Shown in pieces: positions 26,771 to 35,672 of a stretch of DNA of 64,000 nucleotides (position 1 is its first letter; each line of letters opens with the position of its first letter). Source of the DNA: Paraktedonobacter carboxidivorans (GTDB taxonomy: Bacteria; Chloroflexota; Ktedonobacteria; Ktedonobacterales; Ktedonobacteraceae); the NCBI GenBank assembly GCA_041156125.1, contig JBEVTI010000027.1, positions 1-64,000 of the forward strand. The letters run 5' to 3'. The position numbers and the translations under genes are program-made. The notes below the pieces were generated by a model, which saw nothing but the letters and a program-made list of their open reading frames with translations, did no database searches and was not told the DNA's origin.

Positions 26771-26840
26771 ACACTTAATCCCTACATAAATATAATCACA
26801 ACATCCTACCAAAACAACATACAATTAGAGGAGCTTGCTC

Positions 26841-28298
26841 ATGATCAGGCCAGTTTACCTGTACGATACACTGACACGCAGTAAACAAGTCTTTCAGCCA
26901 CTTAATGCGCCGCGTGTGACGATCTATTCATGCGGCCCGACAGTTTACAAAGATATTCATATTGGCAATTTACGCACTTTCGCCATGACCGACTGGCTGC
27001 GCCGCGTGTTGGAATATAATGGCTATACGGTCTACCTTGTACGCAATATTACCGACGTAGGCCACCTGCAAAACGATACCGAGGAGAGCGGCGAAGATAA
27101 GCTCGAATACGAAGCGCGCGTGACTGGACACTCGGCTTATGAAATAGCTGAGCGATATACGCGCCAGTATGAGCAAGACTCAACGGCAATCAATATTCTG
27201 CCGCCCCATCTCGCGCCCAAAGCTACCGAGCATATTCCTGAAATGATTGATATGACCAGCCACTTGCTTGAGCGTGGTCTGGCATATGAGGCTAACGGCA
27301 ATGTATACTATGCTGTGAGAAACTTCCCCGCGTATGGCCAGCTCTCAGGCAATACGCTCGCAAGCCTGCAAGCCGGGGCTGGTGGGCGCGTGCAGTTAGA
27401 AATTGCTGAGGATAAACGCGCAGCAGAGGATTTCGCGCTGTGGAAACGCGGCGAGGCGAATCGTCAGATGAACTGGGCTAGCCCGTGGGGTACAGGTTTT
27501 CCTGGTTGGCATATTGAGTGCTCGGCCATGGCGACAAAATACCTGGGCGAGCAGTTCGATATTCACACTGGCGGCGTCGATCTGGTCTTCCCACACCACG
27601 AGGATGAAATCGCGCAAAGCCAGGGCGTGAGCGCTAAGAAGCCTGTCCAGTACTGGGTTCATGGAGAGTTTATCAATATCAGCAGCCGCCTGTTTCATCA
27701 GAATACAGAAGGCGAGGGCGACGATGAGATGAAGATGTCGCGCTCGAAAGGTAATGTGATCCTGCTCAGCCATTTACAAGAATGGGGCTTTGAGCCGCTG
27801 GCCTTCCGCTATTCCCTGCTGACCGCGCATTATCGCTCAAAGATGAATTTCACCCGGGAGTCACTGAGCGCGGCTCAGAATGCGCTCAACAATCTGCGCG
27901 CGGACCTCGCAGAACTGCCGGTAATGCTTTATGATACCGACGATCCCTGGTCAGACGAGTCACTGCGTCAGCGTGACGCCTTCCACGTGGCGATTAACGA
28001 CGACATGGATCTGCCAGTTGCCTTGAGCATCGCGCGCGAGGTGCCACGCGATCAGAAGATCACAACTGGTGAGCGACGACGCCTGCTTCTCGATTTTGAC
28101 CGCGTCCTCGGTCTGCGCCTGGATACAGTCGAGCCGCGTGCGACGCGCAAATTTAGCGACGAGGTGCTGGCCCTGGTCAAGCAGCGCGATCAGGCGCGCG
28201 CGGCGAAAAACTGGCGCGAGTCTGATAGTCTGCGCAGCCAGTTGCAAGCCATGGGCCTGGAGGTACGCGATACTCCTCAGGGTACTGAACTGGCCTAG
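26841..28298 (+). CDS. cysS: Cysteinyl-tRNA synthetase
   Basis: A class I synthetase that charges tRNA-Cys. The HIGH-type motif is HIGN (CGPTVYKDIHIGNLRTF, about residue 40) and the KMSKS motif is KMSRSKGN near residue 298. The zinc ligands include Cys of SCGPTVY, Cys of WHIECSAM and HHEDE. Its 485 residues are typical. AGAGGAG at 26827-26833 supports the ATG at 26841 over an in-frame TTG at 26835. It is preceded by a 250-nt leader with a Cys-rich peptide. Confidence 0.97.
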   Translation: MIRPVYLYDTLTRSKQVFQPLNAPRVTIYSCGPTVYKDIHIGNLRTFAMTDWLRRVLEYNGYTVYLVRNITDVGHLQNDTEESGEDKLEYEARVTGHSAYEIAERYTRQYEQDSTAINILPPHLAPKATEHIPEMIDMTSHLLERGLAYEANGNVYYAVRNFPAYGQLSGNTLASLQAGAGGRVQLEIAEDKRAAEDFALWKRGEANRQMNWASPWGTGFPGWHIECSAMATKYLGEQFDIHTGGVDLVFPHHEDEIAQSQGVSAKKPVQYWVHGEFINISSRLFHQNTEGEGDDEMKMSRSKGNVILLSHLQEWGFEPLAFRYSLLTAHYRSKMNFTRESLSAAQNALNNLRADLAELPVMLYDTDDPWSDESLRQRDAFHVAINDDMDLPVALSIAREVPRDQKITTGERRRLLLDFDRVLGLRLDTVEPRATRKFSDEVLALVKQRDQARAAKNWRESDSLRSQLQAMGLEVRDTPQGTELA

Positions 28299-28360
28299 TA
28301 CCAGTACCATTAACAAATAGCTAGAGTCGTTCGTATAGAATAGAAAAGAAGCATACAGAA

Positions 28361-28395
28361 AGAGAGCGAGTGCCCGCTATGGACGCCCGCTCTCT
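28361..28395 (+). terminator. Hairpin between cysS and the acylase
   Basis: AGAGAGCG (28361-28368) pairs with CGCTCTCT (28388-28395) around a 19-nt loop. It lies 62 bp past cysS and 40 bp before the next start. It could end the cysS transcript or sit in the acylase leader. Confidence 0.35.
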
Positions 28396-28435
28396 CATAT
28401 CACGCCTATTTGTGAATGGAAAGGAGGCGATTTTC

Positions 28436-30874
28436 ATGGCATCCTGGTGGCAAAAGACAGCGACAGCAACGGCAGGTATTGCAGGCCTGCTTGGTGGTGC
28501 GTATTACATATTTATGCGCCGGCCACTTCCAAAAACCAATGGTGTTCTGCGCCTGGAGGAACTCCACGAGTCAGTTGAGATTGTTACCGATCATTATGGT
28601 GTGCCTCATATCTACGCCCATAATGAGGACGATCTCTATCTCGCCCAGGGCTATATTCACGCTCAATATCGCCTCTGGCAAATGGAATTGAACCGCCGTA
28701 TTGGTTCTGGCCGTCTCTCTGAGATCTTTGGCGAGTTGACCATTGAGGCGGATCGTTTTACGCGCCGTCTGGGCATGCATCGCGCCGCTGCTGCTGGCAT
28801 TCAGGCCCTTTCTCCGCATAGCACGCGCATTCTCAATGCTTACGCGCGTGGCGTTAATGCTTTTATTAGCAACCATCGCAACAATCTGCCGCTTGAATTT
28901 ACCCTGTTGCGCGTCAATCCTGAACCCTGGCAGATCTCTGATACGCTCCAGTGGGGCAAGATGATGGGCTGGAACCTGGGTGGCAACTGGGAAACCGAAA
29001 TTGTACGCGCGCGCCTGGTAGCAAAGCTGGGTCCAGAACGGGCCGCGCTCCTGGAAACCGGCTACGATGCCGAGCATCCGCTGATCATTCCGCCTGGCGT
29101 GGCCTATGCTGGCGCGAACCTGGGCATCCTGGAGCAATACGCGGCGCTCAAGCAGTTGAGCGGCTTTGGCCTGCTTGGAGGCAGCAATAACTGGGTGGTA
29201 GACGGCTCGATGACGACTACTGGTCAACCGCTTCTCTGCAATGATCCCCATCTAGGCCAGGCCGCGCCTTCGATCTGGTTCGAGTGCCACCTGGTTGCTG
29301 GAGATCACGATGTCGTTGGGGCCAGCTTCCCTGGCTCGCCCGGTATTATCATCGGGCACAACCGCCATGTAGCCTGGGGCGTGACTAATGCCGTCTCTGA
29401 TGTCGAGGATCTGTACATCGAGAAGTTCAATCCAGAAAATCCCCACGAGTACGAATTTATGGGCCACTGGGAAAAGGCCCAGGTCTATCGCGAAGAGATC
29501 AAGGTCAAGGGTCGCCAGGAACCGCTCGTCGAAGAGGTGCGCGTAACCCGCCACGGGCCGATCCTGACCAGCATCAAGGGCAGCACAGATGCGCAAAATG
29601 GCGCGCTGGCCGAGGAATTGCCGCTGGCCCTCCGCTGGACCGCTCTGGAACACCATAATCTTATTGACGCTATCGAGAAGATGGCCCTGTCGAACAATAT
29701 AGATGAGTTTCGCTCGGCCCTGCGCTATTGGGATGCGCCTGCGCAAAACTTCGTCTTCGCTGATACCAATGGCAATATCGGCTATCTTATGGCCGGAGCG
29801 ATCCCGACGCGCTCCCAGGGGCAGTCGCTTGTGCCTTCACCTGGCTGGAACGGGACGTGCGAATGGACTGGCCTGATTCCCTTTGAAGAACTGCCTCAGA
29901 CCACCAATCCACCACAGCACTTTATCGTCACAGCCAATAACCGCGTGATCGATGATAGCTATCCATACTACATCACTCACGAATGGCTCAATGGCTATCG
30001 CGCCCAGCGTATTCGCGATCTTCTGACAAGCAAGGGCAAGCTCTCGCCTTCAGATATGGCCTCGATCCAGGCCGATCAATACTCGCTTCCCGCGAAGTCG
30101 CTGGTGCCATACATGTTGAGCATAGCCCCGCGCACTCAACTGGCGGTGCTGGCCCAGAATATTCTGCGCACCTGGAATTACGTCCTCGCGTCTAACAGCG
30201 CTGGCGCTGCTATCTATACAACTTTCCTGCGCAAGCTGGAGTATATCATTTTCGCGGCGGTTTTAGGCGACGATGAGGAGTTGCTTAAGGGCTACCTGGG
30301 TGTTGGCACTACATTGCTATCTATTACTAATGGCTACACTGGACGGGGCAAACCACTGATCATCCGCCTGCTTAATACGCAAGATGACAGCTGGTTCGCC
30401 AATTCTGTCCTGCCAAACGGACCACGCACCTGGCCTTTCGCGCTACTTAGCGCCTTTGAGGCCACGCTTGATGAATTGCGCGACAAACTGGGCAATGATC
30501 CTAACCGCTGGCACTATGGCCTGATCCACAAAATGACCTACGCGCACGCCCTGGGCAGAGCCAGGCCGTTGGATAAGATCTTCAATCGCGGCCCCTATGC
30601 CGTAGGCGGGGATATCGATACCATCAATATGGGCGCTGTCTCGCCTGTAGAGCCTGAGACGGTCATCACTGTGCCTTCATTCCGTATGATCGCTAACCTT
30701 GCCGATCTCGCGGCCTCGCTTTCCATGCACTCCCCTGGCCAATCCGGCCATCCTGCAAGCAAACATTATGATGACTTCATCAAATCCTGGCTTAAAGTTG
30801 AACACCATCCTATGCTGTTTGATCACGAAAAAATCGATGACCAGGCCGCGGGAAAGCTGAGGATGACACCATAA
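28436..30874 (+). CDS. Penicillin-acylase-family Ntn hydrolase
   Basis: An 812-residue amidase precursor. An N-terminal hydrophobic segment (ATAGIAGLLGGAYYIFM) targets it to or across the membrane. The alpha chain starts at EIVTDHYGVPHIYA. Autocleavage would expose Ser250 of LLGGSNNWVVDG as the beta-chain nucleophile. Downstream blocks DPHLG, FPGSPGIIIGHNRHVAWGVTN and SPGWNGTCEWTG are typical of penicillin/acyl-homoserine-lactone acylases. AAGGAGG at 28421-28427 fixes the ATG at 28436. The true substrate may be an N-acyl compound such as AHLs or lipopeptides. Confidence 0.93.
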   Translation: MASWWQKTATATAGIAGLLGGAYYIFMRRPLPKTNGVLRLEELHESVEIVTDHYGVPHIYAHNEDDLYLAQGYIHAQYRLWQMELNRRIGSGRLSEIFGELTIEADRFTRRLGMHRAAAAGIQALSPHSTRILNAYARGVNAFISNHRNNLPLEFTLLRVNPEPWQISDTLQWGKMMGWNLGGNWETEIVRARLVAKLGPERAALLETGYDAEHPLIIPPGVAYAGANLGILEQYAALKQLSGFGLLGGSNNWVVDGSMTTTGQPLLCNDPHLGQAAPSIWFECHLVAGDHDVVGASFPGSPGIIIGHNRHVAWGVTNAVSDVEDLYIEKFNPENPHEYEFMGHWEKAQVYREEIKVKGRQEPLVEEVRVTRHGPILTSIKGSTDAQNGALAEELPLALRWTALEHHNLIDAIEKMALSNNIDEFRSALRYWDAPAQNFVFADTNGNIGYLMAGAIPTRSQGQSLVPSPGWNGTCEWTGLIPFEELPQTTNPPQHFIVTANNRVIDDSYPYYITHEWLNGYRAQRIRDLLTSKGKLSPSDMASIQADQYSLPAKSLVPYMLSIAPRTQLAVLAQNILRTWNYVLASNSAGAAIYTTFLRKLEYIIFAAVLGDDEELLKGYLGVGTTLLSITNGYTGRGKPLIIRLLNTQDDSWFANSVLPNGPRTWPFALLSAFEATLDELRDKLGNDPNRWHYGLIHKMTYAHALGRARPLDKIFNRGPYAVGGDIDTINMGAVSPVEPETVITVPSFRMIANLADLAASLSMHSPGQSGHPASKHYDDFIKSWLKVEHHPMLFDHEKIDDQAAGKLRMTP

Positions 30875-30946
30875 GCAATGCCCACCCACGGGTCCGCAAA
30901 ATGGCGCACATCTAGTAAATACATCTGCTAGCTTCTGGCTGGATGA

Positions 30947-30981
30947 GAGACTACGGCTGAGACAAACTCTGCTGTAGTCTC
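30947..30981 (+). terminator. Hairpin after the acylase
   Basis: GAGACTAC (30947-30954) pairs with GTAGTCTC (30974-30981). It lies 73 bp past the acylase stop. A TTCTTGACTTCTTTC stretch follows at some distance. Confidence 0.4.
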
Positions 30982-31009
30982 GCGTCTTGATGGATTCTTG
31001 ACTTCTTTC

Positions 31010-31018
31010 TGCTACAAT
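31010..31018 (+). promoter_or_regulatory. Extended -10 promoter (TGCTACAAT) of the DoxX-Rieske gene
   Basis: TG-C-TACAAT lies 93 bp before the start codon, with no -35 at 17 bp (a TTGATG lies 20 bp upstream). Confidence 0.4.
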
Positions 31019-31110
31019 ACCTCTCAAATCAATCTATGACTACAACAGAGAAGAGGGCGCAAGCAGGCCACTCAATAAATATATGCTTGAATACACTAGA
31101 GGAAGACTTC

Positions 31111-32283
31111 ATGAAATCTGAACTGACCGTCAAAACTCCCTTATGGAACACGTGGATAGTTGTGCCACTGCGCCTGTTTCTGGGCGTGACATTTATCTAC
31201 GCGGGCATCCAGAAGCTGACCGATCCGCAATACTTTGATCCAGCACAGCGCGGCTCTATTGGGCACCAGATCGCGGCTTTCGCGACTGGTTCGCCGCTGC
31301 GCAGCTTTCTGCTGGACGTGGTGCTACCGCACGCCGCTCTATTTGGCGCGCTGGTGGCCTATGGTGAACTGGCGATTGGCCTTGGCGCGCTGCTGGGACT
31401 GCTGCTGCGCGCGGCTTCACTTTGCGGACTCCTGGTCAATCTGATCTTCTTCCTTTCAGCGGACTGGCATGTCTTTCCCTACTTCTATGGCTCAGATATT
31501 GTCTTTCTCTTCTGCTGGTTGACTCTGCTGATCGCTGGACCCGCCAACCAGGCCCTACCGGCTCCGGATGTCTGGCTGGTAAGACGCTTAGTGGAGGGCG
31601 TTGAGCCCGCGCGCCAGCCTGCAAGGGCCGCGCTCTGCGTCTGGCTCTTCGGCGTACAAATCGAGACGGCTCCACTGTCCCAGACACCGTTGAATCCAGC
31701 AGGACAGCCAGATTGGGGGACGCAGAAAGCCCAACCAGTCTCGCAATATCATACATGGCAGTTCGAGCAGGCGCGGCGCGCGGGCAGGCGTAATTTCGTC
31801 TTCGGCTCGTTAAGCGGTGGCGCGCTAGTGCTGGTTCTGGCTGTGATCACCCAGGCCCTTCATATACTGCCCGGTAGCAACACGAGCGAGGCTGGCGCGG
31901 CCACACCCACGCCGATCACGCCTACGCTGGGTTCGCCAGTCACTGGCGATACTCCGACAGTTGCGACTGGCAGCAATGTGATTGCGCAGATCAATAATCT
32001 TCCCCCCAACAGTTCAGCTAACTTCACCCTGCCCTCTAACAACGATCCTGGTATCCTCGTCCACCTCAATAACGGCCAGTTTGTAGCCTTTGACGCCACC
32101 TGCACACACGCTGGCTGCCCCGTGGACTATGATCCCTCCGTGCGCCAGCTCGTCTGCCCTTGCCACGGCGCAGCCTTCGATCCCACCAGGTCCGCGGCAG
32201 TCATCAATGGTCCCGCGCAAACCCCACTGACCAGCGTTAAAATCAAAGTTGACCAGAGCACAGGCACAATTTCATTGAGCTAA
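31111..32283 (+). CDS. DoxX-like membrane protein fused to a Rieske [2Fe-2S] domain
   Basis: A 390-residue fusion. The N-terminal 150 residues carry four membrane helices of DoxX/DoxD type (PLRLFLGVTFIYAGIQKLTDP ... LVAYGELAIGLGALLGLLLR). A linker leads to another membrane helix (GALVLVLAVITQALHIL), a Thr/Pro-rich spacer and a C-terminal Rieske domain. Its cluster ligands are CTHAGC and CPCHG. DoxD is the small subunit of thiosulfate:quinone oxidoreductase. Joining it to an iron-sulfur domain suggests a one-piece electron carrier between a donor and the quinone pool. AGAGGAAG upstream favours the ATG at 31111. Confidence 0.88.
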   Translation: MKSELTVKTPLWNTWIVVPLRLFLGVTFIYAGIQKLTDPQYFDPAQRGSIGHQIAAFATGSPLRSFLLDVVLPHAALFGALVAYGELAIGLGALLGLLLRAASLCGLLVNLIFFLSADWHVFPYFYGSDIVFLFCWLTLLIAGPANQALPAPDVWLVRRLVEGVEPARQPARAALCVWLFGVQIETAPLSQTPLNPAGQPDWGTQKAQPVSQYHTWQFEQARRAGRRNFVFGSLSGGALVLVLAVITQALHILPGSNTSEAGAATPTPITPTLGSPVTGDTPTVATGSNVIAQINNLPPNSSANFTLPSNNDPGILVHLNNGQFVAFDATCTHAGCPVDYDPSVRQLVCPCHGAAFDPTRSAAVINGPAQTPLTSVKIKVDQSTGTISLS

Positions 32284-32302
32284 ATCCCCCTTGAAAAACA
32301 TG

Positions 32303-32390
32303 TGTCATCCCTGATTGTTCCTAAGCAGCACGAGCGCGTTTATACCCCACCCCTTGTGTTTGCAGAAGTTTGGCCTGATTTTGCAAAAGC
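32303..32390 (+). repeat. Partial copy of the TATGRGTCATCC palindromic element
   Basis: ATGTGTCATCCCTGATT, AGCAGCACGAGCGCG, ACCCCACCCCTTGTGTT and GCAGAAGTTTGG match the reverse complement of 26462-26526 block by block. It then runs straight into CCTGATTTTGCAAAAGCAG, without the inner hairpin found in the other copy. The expected far end (GGGATGAC) is missing, and a 37-bp hairpin begins instead. Confidence 0.65.
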
Positions 32391-32468
32391 AGAGATTTTA
32401 GGTATGGGTATAAGAAGCCGGGTCGGCTCTGGCCGACCCGGCTTCTTATACCCATACCTAAAATCTCT
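32391..32468. terminator. 37-bp perfect hairpin between convergent genes
   Basis: Arms 32391-32427 and 32432-32468 are exact complements with a 4-nt loop, the longest stem in the window. It fills the gap between the DoxX-Rieske gene and the stop codon of the propeller gene, with which its last base overlaps. It could terminate both. No T-run is present on either side beyond AAAATCTCT. Confidence 0.7.
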
Positions 32469-33928
32469 CAGGTCTGGCCGACGCCTATAGTGCCAAGAAT
32501 GCGCAGATAGTGACCGGTGCTGGACTGCACCAGGGTGATCAGGGCGTTGTTCTGGATGTCCAGAGCATAGATCGCGCTGTCTCCGTAAAGTGTGACGGTA
32601 TGACTATTCAGCCAGGGGCCAAGCTCAAACAGCCTGACAGTGGAAATAGCCACAAGTTGCGGATTGCCAATGTGTATTTGTGAGCCAGAGCCACTGATCT
32701 GTACCGTATAGAGGGCGCTATGGCGATCATAAGGCGCCTGGGTGTCGCTGGAGAACTCGATATAGGCCAGCGTCTGACCATCGGGCGAGAAGGTCGGGGT
32801 GGTTAACCAGCTGGCCTGAGGACTATTGGCCAGATTCTTCTGCCGCTGTAACACGGCGCGCGAACTGCCTAAGGTCAGCGAGGTGCTGTCGAGGGTCGCG
32901 ATACTCATACTATTCGCATACGAGAGGGCCGCGATATCTGAGGGCACACTGTCATCGGTGGGCACAGGTACAGCGCCTTCGTAAGGTGCGTAGAGTAAGG
33001 TGGTGCTATATGAGAGAAAGGCTAGCGGCCCCTGTTGCGTATCTTCACCTATAATAGGCTGGAGACTGGCCGCAGGTGTGGAGATATTTAGTGCCCAGAG
33101 ACCGTATTGCACAGCTGAATTGCTGCCGCGATCGTCGGTAAGCAAGAGGGTAGAATCCGCCGTCGCGCCGCTGCCATTGAGAAACGAGAAAATGCGCAGG
33201 CAGGGGCAGTCCAGGGCCGATTGCTGTCTGACCAGTTGAGGATTGTTCAGATCACCTGCATAGATATCGATCTGACCCGTGTCGTTAAGCGGCTCAACGG
33301 TCCAGGCGATCGCTTTACCATCCTGACTGAGGGCCAGCGAGGTTACGGCCATGCTGGCGTCGAGAGAGGCAATCCTGGTGGGCTGCTGGTCAAAAAGATC
33401 GGTTAGCCAGATGCCCTGGTCTCCGCTATATAAAAGCCGGTTATCTGGCGTGAGCAAGGGGCGCACCGCCTGACTATACGTATAGCCGGGCGTGTAAAGG
33501 GATTGGATAGAGTTGTCAGTCGTAGAGACAAGGTAGATATGTGTCTCATCCTGGTAAAGAACATAATGCCCTGTTTGCAATTGTAAAGGAGACATCAAAG
33601 TGTTATTCGGCGCGAAAAAAGGGATGGTCGCGGTCGGCGTTGGCGTCGGCATATTTTTTTGAGTAGGCGTCGAAGAGATTGAGCGAGGTGTCTTTGACAG
33701 GACAGCCTGCCCGGCTGCGCTTGCCGGACTCGTTTGCGTCAGGCTGAGCAGGATTTGACTGGAAAACAGCAGTAACGAGAGGCCAATCAGTACAAACAGC
33801 GTCACAAATCCCACTCTGGAATAGCGCGAACGCGGCAGAGGCGGGAACAACGGGTGCGCAGGCACCTCTACAGGTTCAGAAGCTGTAGCTGCTTTTATTT
33901 CTGGTGGATCGCTTACATATCGGGCCAA
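32468..33928 (-). CDS. Membrane-anchored beta-propeller protein (TolB/WD40-like)
   Basis: About 486 residues. A cytoplasmic N-terminus is followed by one membrane helix (FVTLFVLIGLSLLLFSSQILLSL), a Thr/Pro-rich spacer, and repeated propeller blades such as RPLLTPDNRLLYSGDQGIWLTDL, SLALSQDGKAIAWTVE and TPTFSPDGQTLAYIEFSS. The start is uncertain: the frame is open to a TTG at 34042. AGGAGAG lies about ten bases before an in-frame TTG at 33928, which I prefer. It resembles the sensor half of the propeller kinases here but has no kinase. Role unknown. Confidence 0.75.
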   Translation of the reverse strand: MARYVSDPPEIKAATASEPVEVPAHPLFPPLPRSRYSRVGFVTLFVLIGLSLLLFSSQILLSLTQTSPASAAGQAVLSKTPRSISSTPTQKNMPTPTPTATIPFFAPNNTLMSPLQLQTGHYVLYQDETHIYLVSTTDNSIQSLYTPGYTYSQAVRPLLTPDNRLLYSGDQGIWLTDLFDQQPTRIASLDASMAVTSLALSQDGKAIAWTVEPLNDTGQIDIYAGDLNNPQLVRQQSALDCPCLRIFSFLNGSGATADSTLLLTDDRGSNSAVQYGLWALNISTPAASLQPIIGEDTQQGPLAFLSYSTTLLYAPYEGAVPVPTDDSVPSDIAALSYANSMSIATLDSTSLTLGSSRAVLQRQKNLANSPQASWLTTPTFSPDGQTLAYIEFSSDTQAPYDRHSALYTVQISGSGSQIHIGNPQLVAISTVRLFELGPWLNSHTVTLYGDSAIYALDIQNNALITLVQSSTGHYLRILGTIGVGQT

Positions 33929-34159
33929 AGAATCAATATCTCTCCTGAAAATGTTAGGACTTGATGGAAAATACACTTGAATATAAGACAAAAATGACAC
34001 AGATAGCCAGGCACTGGTACCATTTGCGCAAGCGACGCGCAAAAACCAGCATATAGAGGCAGATGAGCGGCAAGTAGTTCAGACATGAACTTCCTGGGCA
34101 AACCCGCACATTTCCGGCTGAAAGCTCAGGCCACTACCAGCCGTGCCACAGGCCCTTCT

Positions 34160-34939
34160 CTAAAAAGGATGGCGTTGCATATGATGCGCATGGCGCAAAA
34201 TAAACGCCTCTATCTTCGCGAAAACCTCCTCGCGATCCAGATCTTTCATTATAACGTGGTAGGAGTGGTGAAAAGTCACAAAATGCTTTTCGGGTGAGCG
34301 AATTAGATGATAAATCTCCCGGCCATCGCGCGCGGAAACTACGTGATCATGCCTTGCGACCATAATCAGAGCTGGCGCAGTGACGCGTGGCAACTCCGCG
34401 CGTAGCGTCGGCAGATAATTCATCATACTCTCAACCGGAGACATTGCCGTCCAGCGATAGACATCGCGGGTATAGCGCTGGCGCGCGGCGGGATCACGGA
34501 CATCCTCGCGCACAGTTGGCACCAGCGGCCACAGGTACTTGCCAGCTCTGATCAATGGCCGCAACCAGGGACGCATAGAGATCGGCGAACACATACTCAC
34601 CACACCTTCTACCTTTTCGTGGGCCGCGAGATGCAGACAGAGAGCGCCTCCCAGCGAGTGACCAATCAGAAAAACGTGTTTGCATTGATGGCGCAAACCT
34701 CGATAGGCCGCGCGCACCGCCGCTACCCACTCCGGCCAGCCCTGTTGAAGCATATCGCGCACATGGCTACCATGGCCCGGCAACAGCAAGTTGCGAGTCA
34801 CAAAGCCGTTTTTGCGCAACATCTCCTCTATCTCACTCATATCGCTGATAGAGCCATTCAGTCCGTGAACAAGCAATACACCGGACTTTGCCATTCCAGG
34901 TAACAATACACCATCTTTCGCTTCAGATTCTGTTGACAT
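34160..34939 (-). CDS. Alpha/beta hydrolase, carboxylesterase/monoacylglycerol-lipase type
   Basis: A 259-residue esterase. The nucleophile elbow is LIGHSLGGALCLH. The oxyanion region is GVLLVHGLNGSISDM. The acid Asp is probably in MVARHDHVVSARDG and the His in FHHSYHVIMKD. AAAGGAGG just before the ATG at 34939 decides the start, since the longer frame to 35083 has no ribosome site. This matches small bacterial carboxylesterases (Est30-like). Substrates are likely short-chain or monoacyl esters. Confidence 0.88.
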   Translation of the reverse strand: MSTESEAKDGVLLPGMAKSGVLLVHGLNGSISDMSEIEEMLRKNGFVTRNLLLPGHGSHVRDMLQQGWPEWVAAVRAAYRGLRHQCKHVFLIGHSLGGALCLHLAAHEKVEGVVSMCSPISMRPWLRPLIRAGKYLWPLVPTVREDVRDPAARQRYTRDVYRWTAMSPVESMMNYLPTLRAELPRVTAPALIMVARHDHVVSARDGREIYHLIRSPEKHFVTFHHSYHVIMKDLDREEVFAKIEAFILRHAHHMQRHPF

Positions 34940-35180
34940 GCCGCCTCCTTTGGGCGCGTCTGAGCATCTTTGTATAGACACGTACAAACTAGCCAGGAAG
35001 TAGCATATCATTACCAACGCGTGAGTACAATGGAAGCTATCCATCCGGGTGCGCGTCATCGTTTTGCAGAGTGCAAAAGCCATGCATGAAAAGTCGTAGA
35101 TGCCAGAGTGGGCCGATTGATGACTCCATTGGGAAATGGCAGAGACGCTTGATCGCTTCTGCCCCTTTCCCCTATACTAC
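34940..35180. other. Intergenic region left of the MITE
   Basis: No gene. AGTGGGCCGATTGATGACTCC at 35109-35129 resembles the MITE terminus that begins at 35184. It may be the end of a second, decayed copy. GTCATCGTTTTGC...GCAAAAGC at about 35056-35079 resembles the other palindromic family. Confidence 0.3.
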
Positions 35181-35344
35181 CATAGTGGGCCGATTTATCG
35201 AGTCCAGCCCCGATTTATCGGGGGCATCACGAATATCTTCCAATGCATCTTTTCCATGATGTTTCTCACTCTATCGAGGCATTTCAAGCAAAGCGAGAGG
35301 CCCTCGATCAATCGGGGCTGGACCCGATGAATCGGCCCACTATG
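35181..35344. mobile_element. 164-bp MITE with about 40-bp terminal inverted repeats
   Basis: The left end (35181 on) and the reverse complement of the right end (35344 back) both read CATAGTGGGCCGATT, and stay alike for about 43 bp with only a handful of mismatches. Each terminus contains two CCGATTnATCG units. The ends CA-TAGTGGG/CCCACTA-TG suggest insertion at TA, as for IS630/Tc1-type elements. The interior has no coding capacity and no transposase is nearby. Confidence 0.75.
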
Positions 35345-35632
35345 CTTTTCTCTGCTTTTTGGCTCTCTGTGTAATCTTCTGGCGAATGAGAGATAAAAAG
35401 CATCGTTATACAAACATATTCCTCCCTGCAACCGCAGATAATCTCTCTACACAGAGGATCAGGCGAGTCAGGCAAGCGGCAAGAAGAGACTTCTTCCATT
35501 AAAGATAAACGCAGATGAAATGGATTCTTCCAAATACACACTTTTCGCCTAGAATATAGGGTGAGTATAACAAGCAGGGATGAAGAAGGTCAATCGTTAC
35601 ATTTTTGTAATCCATCCATTGTACTTACGCAT

Positions 35633-35672
35633 TATGAGTCATCCTGCTTTTGCAAAAGCAGGCATAATTCAT
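35633..35672. repeat. Minimal palindromic element next to IS982
   Basis: TATGAGTCATCC is followed by the perfect palindrome CCTGCTTTTGCAAAAGCAGG and CATAATTCAT. It is a compact copy of the TATGRGTCATCC family, with two ends back to back. The IS982 element starts at its right edge. Confidence 0.6.

Noticed and set aside
26588..26840. T-box riboswitch upstream of cysS
   Set aside because: No T-box consensus sequence and no terminator T-run could be found. The Cys-codon leader explains the structure better.
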